Of a stretch of DNA of 5,970 bases, positions 5,648 to 5,970 are shown piece by piece. The first letter of the stretch is position 1. Each line of letters opens with the position of its first letter. The translations under genes were made by a program, and so were the position numbers. Source of the DNA: CAMBDR01 sp046597185. Its GTDB lineage: Bacteria; Pseudomonadota; Gammaproteobacteria; Burkholderiales; Burkholderiaceae_D. The stretch covers positions 1 through 5,970 of the forward strand of contig JBKJLF010000763.1 in NCBI GenBank assembly GCA_046597185.1, given 5' to 3'. The notes under the pieces were generated by a model. The model was not told where the DNA came from. It did no database searches and saw only the letters and a list, made by a program, of their open reading frames with translations.

Positions 5648-5970
5648 ATGTTGCGAGTATCGGTTTCCTGTGCCAGCCTGACGCTGGCACTGGCATCGGG
5701 TTTTTCGCCGTCCCCGGTGCTGGCGGCTGACAAACCAGAGACGCGTGACCCGTTAAAATGGCCCTTCGCCAGCACCAGCATCTGGAATATGCCCATTGGC
5801 AGCGACGCGGTTTATGTCCCGGCCAAATTGGCGGCCATTCCTGGCAATGACAAATGGGCACCGATGCCGCAAATCGACGATGAAATCATCATCCTGGAGC
5901 CAGATGCACCGCTGGTGCCAATCTACTACAGCGACGCCGCTTGGACTGGCAAAGACCGCTGCAAAGCCAC
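5648..5970 (+). CDS. Exported protein of unknown function, 3' end outside window
   Basis: An open frame of 107 complete codons that runs off the window edge. Residues 1-27 look like a Sec signal peptide: one arginine (MLRVSVS), a hydrophobic stretch (LTLALASGF) and a probable signal peptidase I site after PVLA, before ADKPETRD. The mature start contains DPLKWPFASTSIWNMPIG, then VYVPAKLAAIPGN and IIILEPDAPLVPIYY. From memory, a PF-(A/S)-S-x-S-x-WN-x-PIG segment opens various secreted bacterial proteins of uncharacterised function, but I cannot assign a family or enzyme activity from this fragment. A cysteine (RCK) appears just before the edge. The gene starts 10 bases after tal, with a Shine-Dalgarno sequence overlapping the tal stop, so the two are probably co-transcribed. 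No terminator is visible between them. Confidence 0.75.
   Translation, partial: MLRVSVSCASLTLALASGFSPSPVLAADKPETRDPLKWPFASTSIWNMPIGSDAVYVPAKLAAIPGNDKWAPMPQIDDEIIILEPDAPLVPIYYSDAAWTGKDRCKA

Noticed and set aside
5419..5861. Minus-strand open frames opposite the end of tal and the exported protein
   Set aside because: They are antisense to a certain enzyme gene and to a frame with a clear signal peptide, and show no domains of their own.

Overview
The window looks like ordinary chromosomal DNA from a beta-proteobacterium. My best guess is Burkholderiales, near Oxalobacteraceae (Undibacterium/Herminiimonas-like). The guess rests on the style of the class I transaldolase, on the TPR-GAF-kinase architecture and on a moderate G+C content judged by eye. 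No rRNA or other decisive marker is present, so the placement is tentative. I see no mobile element, CRISPR array, tRNA or phage signature.

Layout: (1) 7-381, plus strand, a small single-pass membrane protein of unknown function. (2) 415-445, a perfect 14-bp inverted repeat between the convergent ends of this gene and the next. (3) 462-764, minus strand, a DUF883 (ElaB/YqjD-type) membrane-anchored protein. (4) 765-1098, a 334-bp A-rich divergent intergenic region with helically phased A-tracts. (5) 1099-4584, plus strand, a 1161-residue soluble sensor histidine kinase made of TPR-like repeats, two duplicated coiled-coil/GAF units, a HisKA domain and an HATPase domain. (6) 4585-4701, a short intergenic region that should carry the transaldolase promoter. 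(7) 4702-5637, transaldolase (tal), with the conventional ATG start preferred over an upstream TTG. (8) 5648 to the window edge, the start of an exported protein of unknown function, whose Shine-Dalgarno sequence overlaps the tal stop codon.

The genes do not form one pathway. The kinase has no response regulator beside it and no transmembrane segment, so it probably reads a cytoplasmic signal and acts on a partner encoded elsewhere. tal and the exported protein look translationally linked, though a functional link is not evident.

The most interesting signal is a run of ten C residues (2311-2320) inside the kinase reading frame, in a loop of the TPR sensor. Gain or loss of one C would stop translation before the GAF and kinase domains, so the gene could be switched on and off by slipped-strand mispairing. 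The second notable point is the internal coiled-coil/GAF duplication in the same protein, which could also recombine. I found no convincing multi-gene novel system in this window.
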